Below are positions 63,101-64,000 of a stretch of DNA of 64,000 bases, piece by piece. The position numbers and the translations under genes were made by a program. Positions within the stretch are counted from its first letter, which is position 1; every line of letters starts with the position of its first letter. The stretch is from Chroicocephalus ridibundus (lineage: Eukaryota > Chordata > Aves > Charadriiformes > Laridae), in the NCBI RefSeq assembly GCF_963924245.1, contig NW_026961422.1, positions 1,860,001-1,924,000 of the forward strand, read 5' to 3'. The notes beneath the pieces were generated by a model. That model did no database searches, was not told the DNA's origin, and saw only the letters and a list, made by a program, of their open reading frames with translations.

Positions 63101-64000
63101 ATATCTAGTTGATTTGAAGCAGTTCCGAGAAAGTCTAAACATAATCCTCACTTTTCCCTCCTGGCACTTTCCCTGTAGGAGATACCGCAAGACGTTTCTG
63201 TATATTGGGCACAGCGCTCTGCAGGGTGTTAGCAGAGAGTTTCCCGGGACAGTAAAACCCTATATCAGAGACACTGAGAAGAAGCCCCAATGTTCCCTCC
63301 AGGCACTTTCAGTGTGGGTGCCTTCTCCACGTGGTTCCTGGTTTCACTGCAGCTCTGAAGAGAATGTTAGCAAAGAGGTAATCGGGACAGTGCAAACAGT
63401 ACTCAAAGACAGGGAGAGCAAGCTCTACATTACTCTCTTGGCACTTTGGATGTGGGACATACAGCGAGATGTTTGCTGCTTTTGCGTTTGGCTGTTGGGA
63501 GATTTACAGCACAAAGATATCTAGTTGATTTGAAGCAGTTCCGAGAAAGTCTAAGCATAATCCTCACTTTTCCCTCCTGGCACTTTCCCTGTAGGGGATA
63601 CCGCAAGACATTTCTGTATATTGGGCACAGCGCTGTGCAGGGTGTTAGCAGAGAGTTTCCCGGGACAGTGAAACCCTATATCAGAGACACTGAGAAGAAG
63701 CCCCAATGTTCCCTCCAGGCACTTTCAGTGTGGGTGCCTTCTCCACGTGGTTCCTGGTTTCACTGCAGCTCTGAAGAGAATGTTAGCAAAGAGGTAATCG
63801 GGACAGTGCAAACAGTACTCAAAGACAGGGAGAGCAAGCTCTACATTACTCTCTTGGCACTTTGGATGTGGGACATACAGCGAGATGTTTGCTGCTTTTG
63901 CGTTTGGCTGTTGGGAGATTTACAGCACAAAGATATCTAGTTGATTTGAAGCAGTTCCGAGAAAGTCTAAACATAATCCTCACTTTTCCCTCCTGGCACT

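Larger units (their letters stand above)
11681..64000 (+). repeat. Satellite 2 (S2) array, 416/408-bp unit
   Basis: Head-to-tail tandem array, one orientation, running off the right window edge. With the anchor CTCT before TTGGCACTTTGGA, positions 11757 to 63839 span 126 periods. Of these, 41 are 408 bp and 85 belong to the 416-bp class, which includes two periods of 414 bp and two of 415 bp. The sums 35x408 + 19x416 = 22,184 (11757 to 33941) and 72x416 - 54 = 29,898 (33941 to 63839) match exactly, so all net length changes are accounted for. Most copies differ by only a few substitutions. Nothing is inserted in the array and no unique sequence lies within it. The window ends 6 bp into a subunit B (63995-64000). 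Function as centromeric or pericentromeric heterochromatin is inference. Confidence 0.97.

Noticed and set aside
1..64000. CENP-B box (TTCG, four bases, A, two bases, CGGG)
   Set aside because: S2 subunit C has A-AT-CGGGA but lacks TTCG upstream. S1 variants with TGCGAAAG give TTCG on the minus strand, but the A and CGGG positions do not match. No full box was found by eye in the consensus units.
1..64000. CRISPR array
   Set aside because: Repeat units are contiguous with no unique spacers between them, and unit length is far too great.
1..64000. tRNA- or SINE-derived origin of either satellite
   Set aside because: No convincing A-box plus B-box pair, no poly-A tail, and no target-site duplications at the array border.

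Overview
The whole 64 kb window is tandemly repeated satellite DNA. I see no believable protein-coding gene, RNA gene, transposon or unique stretch longer than about 20 bp. This points to a heterochromatic, probably centromeric or pericentromeric, block of a multicellular eukaryote. Many variable sites are CpG to TpG/CpA transitions, as expected from germline DNA methylation, so a vertebrate is the most likely source. I do not recognise either satellite from a named species.

Layout. Positions 1-11660 hold satellite 1 (S1): a G+C-rich monomer of 180 bp (179 and 181 bp variants), 64 full periods, all in one orientation. Positions 11661-11680 are a 20-bp non-satellite junction that forms an 8-bp-arm hairpin with the last S1 bases. 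Positions 11681-64000 hold satellite 2 (S2): a unit of 416 bp with a 408-bp length variant, 126 full periods, in one orientation to the window end. Summing the indels I can identify reproduces the anchor-to-anchor distances exactly in both arrays, so no other net insertion or deletion is hidden.

Internal structure. The S2 unit is an old trimer: three diverged subunits of 139, 139 and 138 bp, each starting with the same GGCACTTT block and ending in a pyrimidine-rich tract. The 408-bp form lacks 8 bp at the end of subunit C. S1 and S2 also look related: across the unit boundary (end of S2 subunit A, or the start of subunit A after C) they align in the same orientation without gaps over several tens of bases. 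I infer two satellites that descend from one ancestral monomer, one amplified as a 180-bp monomer and one as a trimer.

Both arrays carry higher-order tandem duplications. In S1 these are 1,262-bp, 1,622-bp and 540-bp repeats. In S2 they are a 2,056-bp five-unit repeat at about 14.7-22.4 kb, a 1,248-bp three-unit repeat at about 33.6-37.3 kb, and a nested set of 4,566-bp, 2,495-bp and 7,476-bp offsets at 49-60 kb. The share of 408-bp units falls abruptly near 34 kb (35 of 54 periods before, 6 of 72 after), so at least two amplification regimes lie side by side. The many long open frames are by-products of unit lengths divisible by three (180 and 408) and are not annotated as genes.
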